NCBI GenBank assembly: GCA_963575645.1
Contig: OY754466.1
Location: forward strand, 16,408,001 to 16,472,000
Length of the DNA stretch: 64,000 nucleotides
Direction: 5' to 3'
Origin: Xanthostigma xanthostigma
Taxonomy: Eukaryota; Arthropoda; Insecta; Raphidioptera; Raphidiidae
Position numbers and translations under genes: made by a program. Positions within the stretch are counted from its first letter, which is position 1; each line of letters begins with the position of its first letter. Under the pieces are notes generated by a model. The model saw only the letters and a program-made list of their open reading frames with translations. It did not search any database and was not told where the DNA came from. Below, in pieces: positions 20,640 to 32,246 of the stretch.

Positions 20640-21440
20640 ATAGACGCTATATGATGATGGGGTGTTCTCAGTTGTAAAGGCACCACTCTTAATAGCCTTT
20701 ACCTCCGCTAGGATCGTGATGGTCTGTACGTTTCCCGAGGAACCGAGAACGTTCGGGAAACTGGTCGAGTGTTTTCGTCGATCGGAGTTCAACTTTATCT
20801 TTGCTAGATTCGAACACAGCTTAACATTCCTGTGGATTCGAGAAAGATCGAGAGACGATAGTCTGTACGTTTCCCGAGGAACCGAGACCGTTCGGAAAAC
20901 TGGTCGAGTGTTTTCGGTAATGGAGGTGTTCTAAGTTTAGAAGGAATCGCTCGGAGTTCAACTTTATCTTCGTTGGGTTCGAACACAGCTTAACATTCCT
21001 GTGGATTCGGGAAAGATCAAGAGACGATAGTCTGTTCGTTTACCGAGGAACCGAGACCGTTCGGAAAACTTATCGAATGTTTTCGGTAATGGAGTGTTCT
21101 AATTATCGAAGGAATCGATCGGAGTTCGACTTTATCTTCGCTAGGTTCGAACACAGCTTAACATTCCTGTGGATTCGGGAAAGATCGCGAGACTAGTCGT
21201 GTTTTTACGGTAATGGGGGTGCTCTCAGTTTTGAAGAAATCGGTCGGATTTCAACTTTGTCTTCGCTAGGTTCATCGTGGCTTAGGTACCTTTCTTGCGT
21301 GGAATCAAAAAAGGTCGAGAAGCTAGTCGGGTTTCTTGGTGGTGAGGGTGTCCTCAGAGTTTTAAAGACACCACTTGAAGTAGTACACTATATCTTCACT
21401 AGGTTCGTCACAGCCTATGTTTTCAGTGGAATCATGACGT
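20640..21440. repeat. Degenerate tandem array, units ~168 then ~125 bp
   Basis: Landmark 'cggagttcaactttatctt' recurs at about 20784, 20953, 21121, 21246 and, very decayed, 21372, with a partial unit before 20700. 'cgaacacagcttaacattcc' and 'cccgaggaaccgagaccgtt' recur in the first three units. Spacing falls from 169 and 168 to about 125, because later units lose the 'gtttcccgaggaaccgag' block. CpG and GC content exceed the surroundings. The open frames in it are not conserved between units. Confidence 0.85.
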
Positions 21441-21962
21441 ATGATAGATATTACTGCTGTTTTCTTTTTGTGTTTACTATAACCAATCGAGCGATGTTTT
21501 TAAACTGAAGACATCCTCTTTCATCGAAAAATCCGACTAGCTTCTCGATCTGGGCCCCACATAGAAATAGAAATAGAAATATTTATTGTCATAAATATTT
21601 ACTGTCAGATTTTGGTCCCTATTTCGTTCGTGTGAACATCAATTTTTTCTCAGATGTGTTTAGTTTTGACGAGAATATTATTTTATCCCAAAATTTGTCT
21701 GGTAAAAAGTACCCTACGTGTATTTTAGCTTCAGAAACCGGCTATAAGAACTACTAAATTTAATAAATATCAAACCAGCCATTTTCAAGTCTAAACAAAA
21801 ATTCATCTCCATACACTGTTTGCGCTTACTGGATCGTATTGTCTATTTTTGGATCTAACAGTAATTTATTGCTTCAAACATTAATTGTTTGGTTCAAATA
21901 CATTTTAGCCACAAGCAATTATTAGTTTGCCTCAAATAGTACATATATTTCACCACAAGGCC
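21441..21962. other. Unannotated stretch
   Basis: 21520-21545 is an inverted fragment (aaaatccgactagcttctcg) of the last unit of the preceding array. 'agaaatagaaatagaaatat' at 21561 resembles, inverted, the tail near 38195 (ttctatttctatttct). No gene. Confidence 0.45.
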
Positions 21963-22052
21963 CGAAAGTGTGATATACTTGCCCTGTGCGCCATGATGCC
22001 TGAGGCGAAGCCGATAGCATCATGGCGCGAAGGGCAAGGTATCACACTTTCG
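21963..22052. repeat. Hairpin with ~37-bp arms
   Basis: Arms 21963-21999 (cgaaagtgtgatatacttgc...) and 22017-22052 (...gcaaggtatcacactttcg) pair around a 17-base loop. Weaker complementarity continues outside (tttcaccaca ... tgtggtgtata), giving a total stem from about 21948 to 22070. GC-rich for its surroundings. Probably a small MITE. Confidence 0.85.
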
Positions 22053-23553
22053 ACCAGTGTGGTGTATATTATTTTTCTTCATACCTCAATCGTAAGTACG
22101 CTTATTAAATACATTATTAATTAATCAATTACTTATCAATTACATAAAAACACAGTAAAATTCCAAGCAAGACGCTTTGAGGTTATACGCAAAAACACGA
22201 ATGACAGCTAATGACAGTGAGCTAAAATATAATAGGGTTGCTATGGAAACTACATCTAAACGATAGTTTATTGGTTGTTTTTGCTTTATTACCTCACGAA
22301 CGTACGAACTTCCCGAATTGTGCGTGTAATCCCACCAAGGAGTAAATGTTAGACTTTCTGCTCTACAATTGATGCCGAAAGTACGCGCTTTCGATCGAGG
22401 TATGAAGAGAAAATATTTGTTTGCCTCAAAACATTTTTTGATGTGAAACAACTATTGACGCTCTCCTCCTCTCCGCCACCACTCTCGACTCCCTTGTCTT
22501 CTCTGTGATATATTTACTATATCCCTGGTATATTTAAGTGCACTTCAGGTTCGGGGATAATTGATAATAATGCACCAAATTTAATCAAAATCATTCCAGC
22601 CGTTTTTGAGTCATATCTATACAGAAAGATAGACAGACCAAAATTTCTATCATTTCTACTTAAAGTTTTTGTTCAATCAAAATTAATCTAGTCGTTTTGG
22701 AATCATATCTGTAAAAATTGATAAATAGACAAATATTACTCCCTTACAAATATAATAATAATAATATTAATTTAATGAGGCCGTTTGAGATAAAACAATG
22801 TGTAGCCAAAGTCAGATTACAGAAAATATAACATTTGATTTAAAATTAATTAAAATCGTCTTAAAATTCTTTAAAAGAATAAAATGCTTTCTCGGCACAA
22901 TTATTAAAATTTAAGAATGAATTTTTGTTTCGCTTAATTTTAAAACCTCTGTAGCCAGCCATTTCTATATCATTTATCATTTTCTATAGTCATAATGTAT
23001 TATATTAAAGTACAAACATTACTGAAATATTATATGGTTTCGGCGTTAAACTTAATTACAATGTTTATTTTATGTCAGTGTCAGATCTTATCGTAAAAGT
23101 TATGCTGAATTAAGATTAACTTAAACAGTTAACCGTCCAAAGAACGGTATATACACACAACATTATGATGACATCTGAATTTAAATATGTTAACATACTG
23201 TTTTAGTTTTACATCTGCATATTTTATTTTTTATTTCTTTATATAGGTAAGGTGAACAGAAAAAGCGCTGCAGTTTTTAAAACATAAGTTTGGAAATTTT
23301 GCTACAAATCCTATTCTTAGTTACTTAAGGAAGTTGGATCAAAAATTCATAATTATTAAAATTTCAGAGTTCTTCTCAAATTTTGAACATTATAAACTGT
23401 CTCATTGTTGAAAATAAAATTTAAAATATATTTTTAATACATGTAATGAAAGAGTAACATAAAAAAATAATAAAAAAACTATAGAGCTAGTAGTGTTACT
23501 AGTAATGAGAAACTAATTAAATAAAATACAAAAATCCGAATTTAGTGAACTTT
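22053..23553. other. Unannotated AT-rich stretch
   Basis: 'tcttcatacctcaatcg' at 22077 is met by 'tcgatcgaggtatgaaga' at 22391, an inverted pair about 300 bases apart that may be the ends of a decayed element. The 103-codon minus frame 22140-22451 lies between them and has no recognised content. Short 'attaaaatcgt' and 'tcaaaatcattccagccgtt' stretches resemble mobile element debris. Confidence 0.4.
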
Positions 23554-23869
23554 ACACGGAAAGAATATTTCAGTAAAAATTACCGTTAAACTCACGGTAA
23601 TCGTGGGACGCTATGAAATTCTTGCTCAAATTACTTTTTTTGTTACAATTATTCACAAGCACAAATCAAAAATTAAAAAAAATTCAATAATTTTTATTGT
23701 AAGCTAACGGTAAAAAATAAGAACGTGAAAAATTAAAATAAAATTAATTTAAAAACCGAATGTTTTTGCTATAGTTAAAAGAAGGAATCTCTAGTAATTA
23801 TTAATCTTAATAGTATCCTAGGATTATAGTACACTACGGTAATTTTAAAAAAAAATTTCTTTCCGTGTA
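23554..23869. mobile_element. TIR MITE with 'acacggaaagaa' ends
   Basis: Ends 'acacggaaagaatattt' and 'aaatttctttccgtgt' are inverted repeats, with further inward pairing of 'aaaattaccgt' and 'acggtaattttaa'. AT-rich, non-coding, ~316 bp. The target duplication is not clear because the right end runs into a palindrome. Confidence 0.7.
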
Positions 23870-23912
23870 CTTAAATTCTCAATAAGTATTTACTTATTGA
23901 GAATTTAAGTAC
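23867..23912. repeat. Perfect 46-bp palindrome
   Basis: Arms of 22 bases (gtacttaaattctcaataag...) are perfect reverse complements around two T residues. It overlaps the right end of the preceding MITE, whose terminal 'gtac' it uses. Confidence 0.93.
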
Positions 23913-24729
23913 TTGAGCTTGCTGTTCTACGCTTGTGTCCTCTTCAGGCTGGAGTTAAAAGTCTGTAAGTGAGAGTATTTCTCTCTTGCACTGGCCAATA
24001 GTACACGAAATGAAAGCAAGAGCGATCTACGTGTAAGTGAGAAAGAAAATGCCTGTGTATAAGCAGAGAGTGTTCCCCGCACCGCGTACCCCGCAAAAGT
24101 GCATACCCAATCTCCTTAAAAATGAATAATGAATAAGACACAGTTTAGGGTCTCATAATTCACAGAAGCCTAAAAAAATTTCAAAATGTTTTGATGATTT
24201 AAGATTTTTTTAAACGTGTTTGCAAAAGTGCCAGTAGTAATGAAACTGGATACACGTTTTCGAAAACATGAATTGCAAATATAATTGATGTGTTCTTTAT
24301 CATTTCGCCGGACGAACTGTATGCTTTACCTATAGTTTTACCAAATTATATTCTTGCGTTCCAGATCGTTGACTATAAGAATCACTGTTTGCCGGACGGT
24401 GATAACACAATTCGGCCGATCTGTATAGCTTTGCCAACTTACACCAGAGATGAGTCTCTCTCGGACAAGCTTACGAACCTCAGCTTAGGAAACACTGATA
24501 CATAATGTGCGTTATTTCAGTCGTATAATATTATTGCAAACCCGGGCAGCCTTGACCTCGACCATTGTTCAGTTTTTGAGCGCCATGAATATAATAGAAG
24601 AACAATTAACGAGTGATTATATTATACACCTCGAATACCCTTTCAAATAAAAACAATAGAAGCGCGTACCTACGTATTATCTGTCTGTACTTTTCACAGC
24701 CTGCTTCAAAAATATACAGATAAAATTTT
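23913..24729. other. Unannotated stretch
   Basis: A 71-codon plus frame (24290-24505) has fairly even codon use and encodes a product starting MFFIISPDELYALPI, but no domain is recognised and no splice or promoter context supports it. Nothing else was seen. Confidence 0.35.
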
Positions 24730-25275
24730 AATTCCAAATCTTGATGGTTTCTACATCATATAGGCCGTGATCTAAATATATTTCTACTTGACGTTTTGTC
24801 AACAACAGCAGTAGACATTTCCAAGGGCGATGTAGTGCCCGAAGTGCGTCGTATACTGGTGTTCTCTTTTCTTTTACGCTTAGCGTGAGTGTGTTTTATG
24901 CAATTTAAATTCCAAATCTTGATGGTTTCTACGTCCTGTAAGTCGTGATCTAAAGGTATTTCTACCTGATGTTTCGTCAACAACTGAGGTAGACATTTTT
25001 AAGGACGATGTAGTGGTCGAAGTGCGTCGATGGTGTTCTCTCTACTTCTACGTTAAGCGTGACTGTGTTTTCTGCTCATTCGAGGTAGAAAGTACGGACT
25101 ACGACCGAGCAGAGAATATGTTCACGCTTGTCGCTTCGCATTAAAGAAGAGAGGACACCAGTCATCGATGACACTTCGTCCGATGTCACACCGCCTTTGA
25201 AAATGTCTAACGCAGTTGTAGATAGAAATACCATTACACCAAGGCCTGCCAGCCCAGAAAACATCAAGATTCGGA
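24730..25275. repeat. Three copies of a ~174-bp coding-like unit, third inverted
   Basis: Units at about 24730-24903 and 24904-25075 are direct repeats (ccaaatcttgatggtttcta). A third, at about 25085-25275, is inverted. Translated in the same sense (minus, minus, plus) all three give a related peptide: SPLEMSTAVVDKTSS, SSLKMSTSVVDETSG and PPLKMSNAVVDRNTI, followed in each by a segment encoding NHQDLE or NIKI. Copies 1 and 2 are broken by frame changes; copy 3 is open over 62 codons (25128-25316). These look like duplicated exon or element-protein fragments of unknown identity. Confidence 0.6.
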
Positions 25276-25504
25276 TTACTCACTTGAACAATTTTAATTG
25301 CTATACTAGTTTTTAAGTCTGGCGTGATTGTGCTTTTAGCGTTAAATGAAACCCGACTTTTTTTTTCATTTTTTTAAGATAATATATAACGATATGAGAG
25401 GTCGTTAAAGTTTCAGATTTTAGGTCGCTTTTGTTACGCATAAACGTCAAAACCTAGGAATCCGGAATTTATGTAGGATGTAGAATATCACTAACATCAC
25501 TGCA

Positions 25505-25690
25505 TAGTATAAAACAAAGTCGCTGTTTTCCTCTATCTGCTCCTCCGCTTACTTCTAAACCACGCAACGGATTTTGAAACGGTTTTCACTAATAGAAAGA
25601 GCGATAAACGAAGAAGGGTTGTGTATAGAATTTATAAATATTTTGTACAAAATGGGGTTTTGTCAAAACAAAAAAAAACTGTTTTCGTAC
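25505..25690 (+). repeat. Fragment of a lepidopteran Helitron-like repeat
   Basis: 'aaaacaaagtcgctgttttc', 'accacgcaacggattttga' and 'aatagaaagagcgat' match, from memory, the 5' portion of a common lepidopteran non-autonomous Helitron. A related stretch is 30760-30850 (accgaacggattttcatacg). Neither boundary is intact. Confidence 0.5.
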
Positions 25691-26470
25691 GCTTACATGG
25701 CTAACGCTGGCGAAATCTTTAGAGATATTATATCAAATCAATAGATGGGAAGGTCTTTATAATATTTCCAGGGAAAGTGAAAGACTATTTATTAATAAAT
25801 CTTACAGATTTGCACCCGAGTGTTCTATATTTAAACAGCAAATACCAGGAATGCTTTTATTAAACGCATTATGCATTTATAAATATAAATATAAATAATC
25901 AAGCAAAACCGGACGGCATTGTTTAAAAGTTGATTGTACACCTTGTAAATAAGTTGGACTCGTAAGAACAGTACGAAACCCTCAGTGCGCGTGTTTGACT
26001 CAAAGTTGACCAGTTTTTTACGGGATAATTTTGAAACAGTCTGTAAAATATACGCAATATATCTGTGTATTGTATGTATAGGTATATAAGTGTAATTCAC
26101 AGAGCAGATAATGCATAACGAATTACATTGATGCCAGATAAAAATGTTCATGATGAATTATTGTTGGTCAGTTCCGATGTTCCACGTTCAATCGTGATTC
26201 AAAACAATGTTGTATTGCCGCAATCTGTACGTCAAATCGCAAAGAGTCGACCACACGTGCTGCTACAATAATGCGCCATTAAAAGGCGTCTTCATAAAAT
26301 GTATAGGATTTATGACGTCCTTACAGGTTCGTCGTTTTGACGGAAAGCTGATCGCGGCGACAACTAACAAACGACCGATTTTGCGATTTCATCTCGAGGT
26401 AAACACGCAAGCAAAATTTGAGCAAAATCGGTTTTGTGGTTTGAGCTTCAGATGTGATATTTTTTTAGAA
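25691..26470. other. Unannotated stretch
   Basis: Contains AT microsatellite-like sequence near 25875 (ataaatataaatataaat). Frames at 25831-26151 (-) and 26207-26533 (+) are within chance length and the latter runs into the TIR of the next element. No gene called. Confidence 0.4.
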
Positions 26471-26987
26471 GGCACATTGGGGCCAGTGTTGGCGCCAAAG
26501 CTGGCAGAGCCAACATCAACATATCGGACCTAGAAGTGGCTGTGGGTGCGGTTGCTGTGCTAAGCGCTGCTTATCATAATATTATTTTTCTACAAAACCA
26601 AAAAAAAAATGTTCGTTTCTATTTTTGTGGTCTTTAATTATTGGATTCCATAAAACTGGTTCTGCTTGATAAAGCTCCAAAAACAGTAATACATTTTCAT
26701 TTGACCATGTCTCTTTTGATGACACCATTTATAATTTTAAATAATATTACGACGTTGTCACTCACTTCATCAGATACTGAAGACTGGTTGGCGTTTTACA
26801 CGCCAATGTGTGGCCGAATACACGAACGTTGGGACAAATTCCCTTTGATGTTTCGTCAAAAAACAGACACAAGACGGCCAACGTCCAGCGTTGGACCAAC
26901 GTTGGAGCAAACATTGGCACCAACGCTATAATCTCGATCCACACATTGGCCGCGCGTTGTTGGCACCAACATTGGCCCTAATGTGCC
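26471..26987. mobile_element. 517-bp TIR element, 'ggcacattggggcc' family
   Basis: Left end 'ggcacattggggccagtg' and right end, in reverse, 'ggcacattagggccaatg' are TIRs that continue into 'ttggcgccaa' and 'ttggtgccaac'. Near the right end the motif 'ttggcaccaacgttgg' and its variants occur several times, as subterminal transposase-binding repeats do. AT-rich core, no transposase. No target duplication was resolved. Confidence 0.75.
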
Positions 26988-27662
26988 GTCCCGGCTTTAT
27001 GCTTCTGGTCATTTACCTATTCTTGTGATTTTGCCATAAAGGTTCCGTTTTATACCGTTTGTTGTGGAGCCCTAAATATTATCCCGGTGAAATAGGACCT
27101 CCTATAGTTTTATTTTTCCTTGTTTGAAGTTTTGCTCTGACGATGTGGCGTAGATAAAAGTATCTCAATTAATAAGGTCAAGGATAACGGTGACGCAAAT
27201 TAATTCATTATTATCATCTAGAATGTAATAAAAAGTGAATCCATTATATTTAGCAACAATAGAATGTAAAATAAACATTCTCGATAACGTAATATTTGCA
27301 TTGAATTAAATTTCGTACGAGGTACTGTGTTTATTTTTTACGAATTTTAAAAATGTAGGTTGAAAAAAAGGCGTAAAAATATGCTAAGCAAATATTAAAT
27401 TTTAACTGAAAAATAAATACACATTATGTAGGTATGAATGTATGTTCTGAAAAATAAATAGAAAGGGTAGCCAATTATTCATTGTTGGGATGCGTTCAAA
27501 ATTAGTTACAGCCGACCGCTAAAAATGCTTATGGCAATATTATGCTGGCCTTTAGGCGTACAAGTTCCAGAGCTATAACTAATTTTTGCTTCCGATTAAT
27601 ATAAAATCCATATATAAACGACGCTTATGACTTTTGTTATTGAGCGTCTATAACTTACAATA
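26988..27662. other. Unannotated stretch
   Basis: Holds a short inverted pair (aaaattagttacagc near 27498, agctataactaatttt near 27573) but no definable element or gene. Confidence 0.4.
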
Positions 27663-28040
27663 TCTATATAATATATAAAATTCTGGTGTCACAATTTTGG
27701 CCGCGCTAGTGTCCGAAACCGCTGAACCGATTTGAATGAAACTTGGTAAATGTGTCTTGCTTGTTGCAACTTACGCTATAGGATAGTTTTTATTAAATAT
27801 TTTGTACCAAATTACGGTGTTTTCTCAAAAAAACTGTTTTAGTAACATGTAACGACATCTGATAGAATTTACTCAAAACTATTAATTCAGAAGCTTTGGT
27901 AGAATTTACTCAAAGCTATTAATTCAGAAGCTTTGGTAGAATTTGCTCAAAGCTATTAGTTCCGACGCCGGGCCGCAAACGAAATACATTTTGCAAATTT
28001 ATATCGATCGCACTCGAGTGAAACCGGGACGAACCGCTAC
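27663..28040 (+). mobile_element. Helitron, family C, with 37-bp internal tandem repeat
   Basis: Starts A|TCTATATAATATATAAAATTC and ends near CGAACCGCTAC at 28040, where the expected CTAG has decayed to CTAC. Inside, 'agaattt(a/g)ctcaaa' recurs at 27864, 27901 and 27938, so a 37-bp unit is present three times. Related minus-strand copies are 51120-51329 and 56495-56740. Non-coding. Confidence 0.75.
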
Positions 28041-28382
28041 CTATCTATAATATGCGAGCAGAAGATAGTACATTAAAATCGGTTCAGTAGTTTAGAAGCT
28101 AGATAACTCAGTGCTTACACTGAAAAGTGCAGTACGTCAGGTATATAATCCAAAGCTACACTTTCGTATAACAAAAACACTACTGTCAAATGTGTGAAAA
28201 CTTTTGAACTCGAGTGCGATACCAGACACACCTATATAAAAATACACTGTTAAAAACATAACCTTTTCTTTTGCGCAGTCGGGAAAAATCGGATATAAAA
28301 ACTTTGATTTAGGTGCATGTCGGTGTTATCGTCTCGCGATGTTGCCAAGTCATAATCATCGTCCAGTGTATGCCAGATTTAA

Positions 28383-29073
28383 GGAGGTTGAGCCGTTTTA
28401 CGAAGTTAATGAAAAAAATCTGAAATAAAGTTCTTTTTTGATAGATTTTTATGACAAAATTTTCTGTAAAAAATCCAAAATCATAAGGAGATTTATAAAG
28501 TTAAAAATTAAAAAAAGCTTTTACATGTAGTCTTATGGAAAATATGTCAACCTATAGCATGCAAACTGTTCATTTTAATTTTTTGCAAATAACCAAATAA
28601 TGTCAGCCGTTCCGAAAACTAACTATGTAAAGCATCGATGTCTTACGCATATTTTAATATTTTTTCCAATTTAATTAGAAGACTTTTAATTAATAAAAAA
28701 AAATCATTAATAGCACTTTTCGATTATGTACTTTTATTCTTGACAGTTTTAACAATTTTAACTGAATTTTCAACTTTTTAATGATTTAATTTTAATTTTT
28801 ATTACTTCTAATTTCTTTTTTTAATTATTTACTGCAAAAAATATGTAAAATACAAATATTTACATAAATTTATTTTTTTTAACCAAACTTTGTACAAAAA
28901 ATTCAAAAGTTAGAAATAATCAATTAATATTTAAAAAAATGATTTATTTATGCCTTTATGACAATAATTTATTGGTATCATTGACTTACACCCTTTTGTA
29001 AAAATTTATTATGGAAAAGTTCCCATTTAGAATTCGACTTACTTTTGATTGGGACTGTAACGGATCAACCTCC
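28383..29073. mobile_element. 691-bp TIR element with TTAA target duplication
   Basis: TTAA (28379-28382) | GGAGGTTGAGCCGTT ... AACGGATCAACCTCC | TTAA (29074-29077). The TIRs of about 15 bp have one mismatch. A TTAA duplication is the piggyBac hallmark, but the terminal sequence is not one I know from piggyBac, so the family is tentative. The interior is extremely AT-rich and non-coding. Confidence 0.82.
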
Positions 29074-29077
29074 TTAA

Positions 29078-30064
29078 TTAGCCGTATTCTGCTATTTGAG
29101 TTCTAATCACTGTGCTTAGGTAACCACAGTAATTAAAAAAAAACATAGAAAAATGATTACACAAAGTGTTTATTTTGATAAACACTTGGTAATGACGGTG
29201 GTTAACATTAGCGGAATAGCCCTGTATAGCTTGTTTTGAACACATCCTCCGACACAAAACGAGCACATAGAACTTGACACATAATATGTAATACTCCTGA
29301 TTTGTTGATTTCATTAATTATAGAACAGAAAGACACGAATGTAATAAAATTACTGTTCTAATTAAAAAATGACAGATGCATATAAGTAAATCAAAAAAAG
29401 CCGTGAGAATACTTAACAGAGATCGTTTAGATGTCGTTCATTATGTGGAACTGCTATGGGGGTTATAAGGTTATACAATAATTCAATATTTAACTTTTTT
29501 TTTTTTGGACGTGGAGATTTTAAGTAATTAATTATTAAAAACGATAATTTTCACAACGATAAATGAGAGACTCACCGGAAATGTTCATAAAAAAATTAGA
29601 CAAAATTTTGAAAAATTGTTTATTCGAAATTTAAATATTTTAGATATCGTGAAAATTATTATGAAAAAACGTTCTCGTGTAGTCTTTGGAAAAGATTACT
29701 TACAAACCGCCATGTATGAACTATATGTGTCTCTGTCAAACACATTATACGCAATATACCGCTGTAATCAAATTATGTTTAATGATTAATTAATTATTAT
29801 TTTTTTTTAATATTAAAAAACTATTTTTTTTTTAATTTTGAAAAAAATGCTTCGGCAAAAGCTATTAGCATAACAAAAAAAACTGTTAAATGTATAATTA
29901 CAAAATGTATGTATATACAATACGAAAGAGAAAAAAAAATTATATAATGTATTCTTAAGTAATGTATTCTTATATAATTAAAACTAAATTTTGATATTAA
30001 TTGTAATATTTACAAAAGACATAATCAAAAATAAAGTCCCCCGTCGCGCTTGTATGTCTGAACT
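29078..30064. other. Unannotated AT-rich stretch
   Basis: Low-complexity A/T sequence with long homopolymers (29490, 29800-29830). No gene or repeat boundary recognised. Confidence 0.4.
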
Positions 30065-30150
30065 TAACTCAAAAAATTGGTTGTCTGTAAAGTCGGTTTA
30101 CGGACGATAGTTTTACGTGATAACGTATTCCGCTCGAAAATCATATTTAA
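30065..30150 (+). repeat. Start fragment of repeat family C
   Basis: Carries 'ttggttgtctgtaaagtcgg', 'tttacggacgatagttttac' and 'cgtattccgctcgaaaatca', nearly identical to the first ~85 bases of 11370-11920. The end fragment of the same family lies at 30667-30765, so one copy may have been split and internally replaced. Confidence 0.8.
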
Positions 30151-30666
30151 TAATACATAATCTAAATTTTAGTAGCTGTCAAACTATATTTTTACCGACT
30201 AATAATTTGATCAACCAAAGCAAAATACATATTTTTAAGCAATAATTATAAAAGACATTTAAAAGAATGTATATATATTATATATTTGTTAACAAACCGT
30301 ATAATTTATCTGCTGTTATGAAATGCAGATCCATTATCGTGCGTTCAGTTATACTTTGGCTTGGATGAATCGGTAATAAGTATATGACACAAAAAATATC
30401 CGTGCAAAAACGAACAAATAACGATGTATTATCTGAAAAATTGCTTTAAAAATTCGATAATTTATGACATTTTTATTAGATATCTTGATTTTAAGTCTTA
30501 ATTTCCACGGTTTATAAAACAAAGGCCATCTGTCAGATGTAGCTTTCGCTGGAACAGCTGAAAAAAATGTTGAACGCACACTACTCTCTGACGTCACGCG
30601 AGAAGAGTGAAATGCGTACAAGCCGACGCCGATCGTGCTTCTCTATCGGTTATACTGCGCTCTCGC
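30151..30666. other. Unannotated stretch between two family C fragments
   Basis: Unrelated to the middle of family C. A CpG-richer patch at 30570-30660 (acgtcacgcgagaagag) has overlapping short open frames and no recognised content. Confidence 0.4.
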
Positions 30667-30765
30667 TTGGATGCACAGGGTCAGGCGGAACGTTACGGCG
30701 TTACACTTTTTCGTGCGTGCAGCTGGTGTTTTCATCAATTTATAAGACGTTATCACGTCAAAACT
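30667..30765 (+). repeat. End fragment of repeat family C
   Basis: 'gcacagggtcaggcggaacg', 'tacactttttcgtgcgtgca' and 'ataagacgttatcacgtca' match the last ~100 bases of 11370-11920. Confidence 0.8.
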
Positions 30766-31160
30766 ACCGAACGGATTTTCATACGTTTTTCACCAATGGA
30801 CGAACTGATTCAAGAGAAAGGTTTTTCGTGTGTGTATAATGCACTAATGTTTCGTGTAAATTGGTTGAAATATGACGATGATTGTTGAAGATGTCGGAGA
30901 AAAAAACAAGCCGACTGGAAGGCTTCATCGAAAACGCTGCCTAATCCCTTTGAGACATAACAAAACAATGAATGGTGGAATTGTTCCTCTTTTATAAGTC
31001 TACAGAAAAGTCCACGATAGCATATGTCTATCTTTTAAAGATAGCTTACTATACCCATTTTAATGTTAAGCGTTTTTCGTGGATATCAATTTTGAAACGT
31101 AAGTCGACGAAACAACGGTGGCAATCTACAAATTCGAGCGAAGCCGGACCGGGCCGCTAG
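30766..31160 (+). mobile_element. Composite Helitron-like piece with family B 3' end
   Basis: 'accgaacggattttcatacg' to 'ttcaagagaaaggttttt' resembles the 5' part of a lepidopteran Helitron-like repeat. From about 31053 the sequence is the family B 3' end (acggtggcaatctacaaatt) closing with GGGCCGCTAG|T at 31160. The 5' TC boundary was not found. Confidence 0.6.
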
Positions 31161-31618
31161 TAATTATTATAATTACCACTAATTCAGTGCTAGGCTATTA
31201 ACCTTGTAAGTTCAATCAAGAATTTATTCAGTAGCTTTTTATTTAACCCACAGCAGACACATTGAAAAACAGACAAAAATTTTAAAGACGGTTAATAATA
31301 TTGAAAATCACTGGATACAGTCCTATTGTTTCAGTAAAAGTGATGTGACAAATGAATTTATCTCGAATCGGATATCGGCTCTAGCTCTTAATGAAAAAAA
31401 AATGGCGTGTATGTGTGAAATATAGACATGTTGGAAGTCGATTTTCATTAAAGGCAGAGCATTCTCTGACCACTTGACAGTTCAATCTACTAAACATGGT
31501 GACTAGTTCTATTTTATGCCAGAGACGTCAAATATACAGGTTGTAGCAGAAAATTGTGTCCTTATGGTTGCGAGAAGAAAGCCGAATGTAAATATGCATT
31601 TTAATTAAGGGGTCACAT
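31161..31618. other. Unannotated stretch
   Basis: No gene or repeat recognised. Confidence 0.4.
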
Positions 31619-32242
31619 TTATCTGGACGCATTCAAAATTGACGTTATATTTGATGATTTTTTTGATGGTATAAAAATTACAAATAAATTAAAAAAAAAA
31701 GACGGATTGCACTCCGGGAGTGCCTGCAGAAGTGAAAACTTGAATATTAATGTCTTACGAATTTTCGATCAAAATGGTTTGTATCATAGATTGCATTTTT
31801 ATGAACGATATTTCAACGCTAGATGTCTAGCATTGTATAAATAAAAGTTTTCGTCTTACGAATTTTCGATCAGGTCACGTGTCCCTGACGCGAGTTTAAC
31901 ATTTTTTACCCATTACAAAAAAATGGTACAACGCCGCTAAAGAAGTTTTCACTTCAAAAATAGCTTATTAATTGTTGATCACTCATGTTTGAAAAAGAAG
32001 AAATTTTTTGAATAAAAAATAAACTTAGGTTAATTTGCACAATGGAGTTTTCCCTATGTTCGGTTTTTTGACTTACAGACTGTATTTTTTTATGAAGAAA
32101 CATTTTTGTATTGTTGTTCAAACATATAAGTGATCAATAAATAACATGCCGTTTTTATTTTATTTAATTACTAATTTTATACACCCTTAAAAATTCATTT
32201 AAAAAAACTTTAATTTGAATATGTTTGGGTAGATGAGACCCC
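31619..32242. mobile_element. 624-bp TIR element with TTAA target duplication
   Basis: TTAA (31615-31618) | GGGGTCACATTTATC ... TAGATGAGACCCC | TTAA (32243-32246). TIRs are short and imperfect. Inside, 'gtcttacgaattttcgatca' occurs twice (31752 and 31853). Same target signature as 28383-29073 but different termini and body, so a second TTAA-specific family. Non-coding. Confidence 0.78.
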
Positions 32243-32246
32243 TTAA

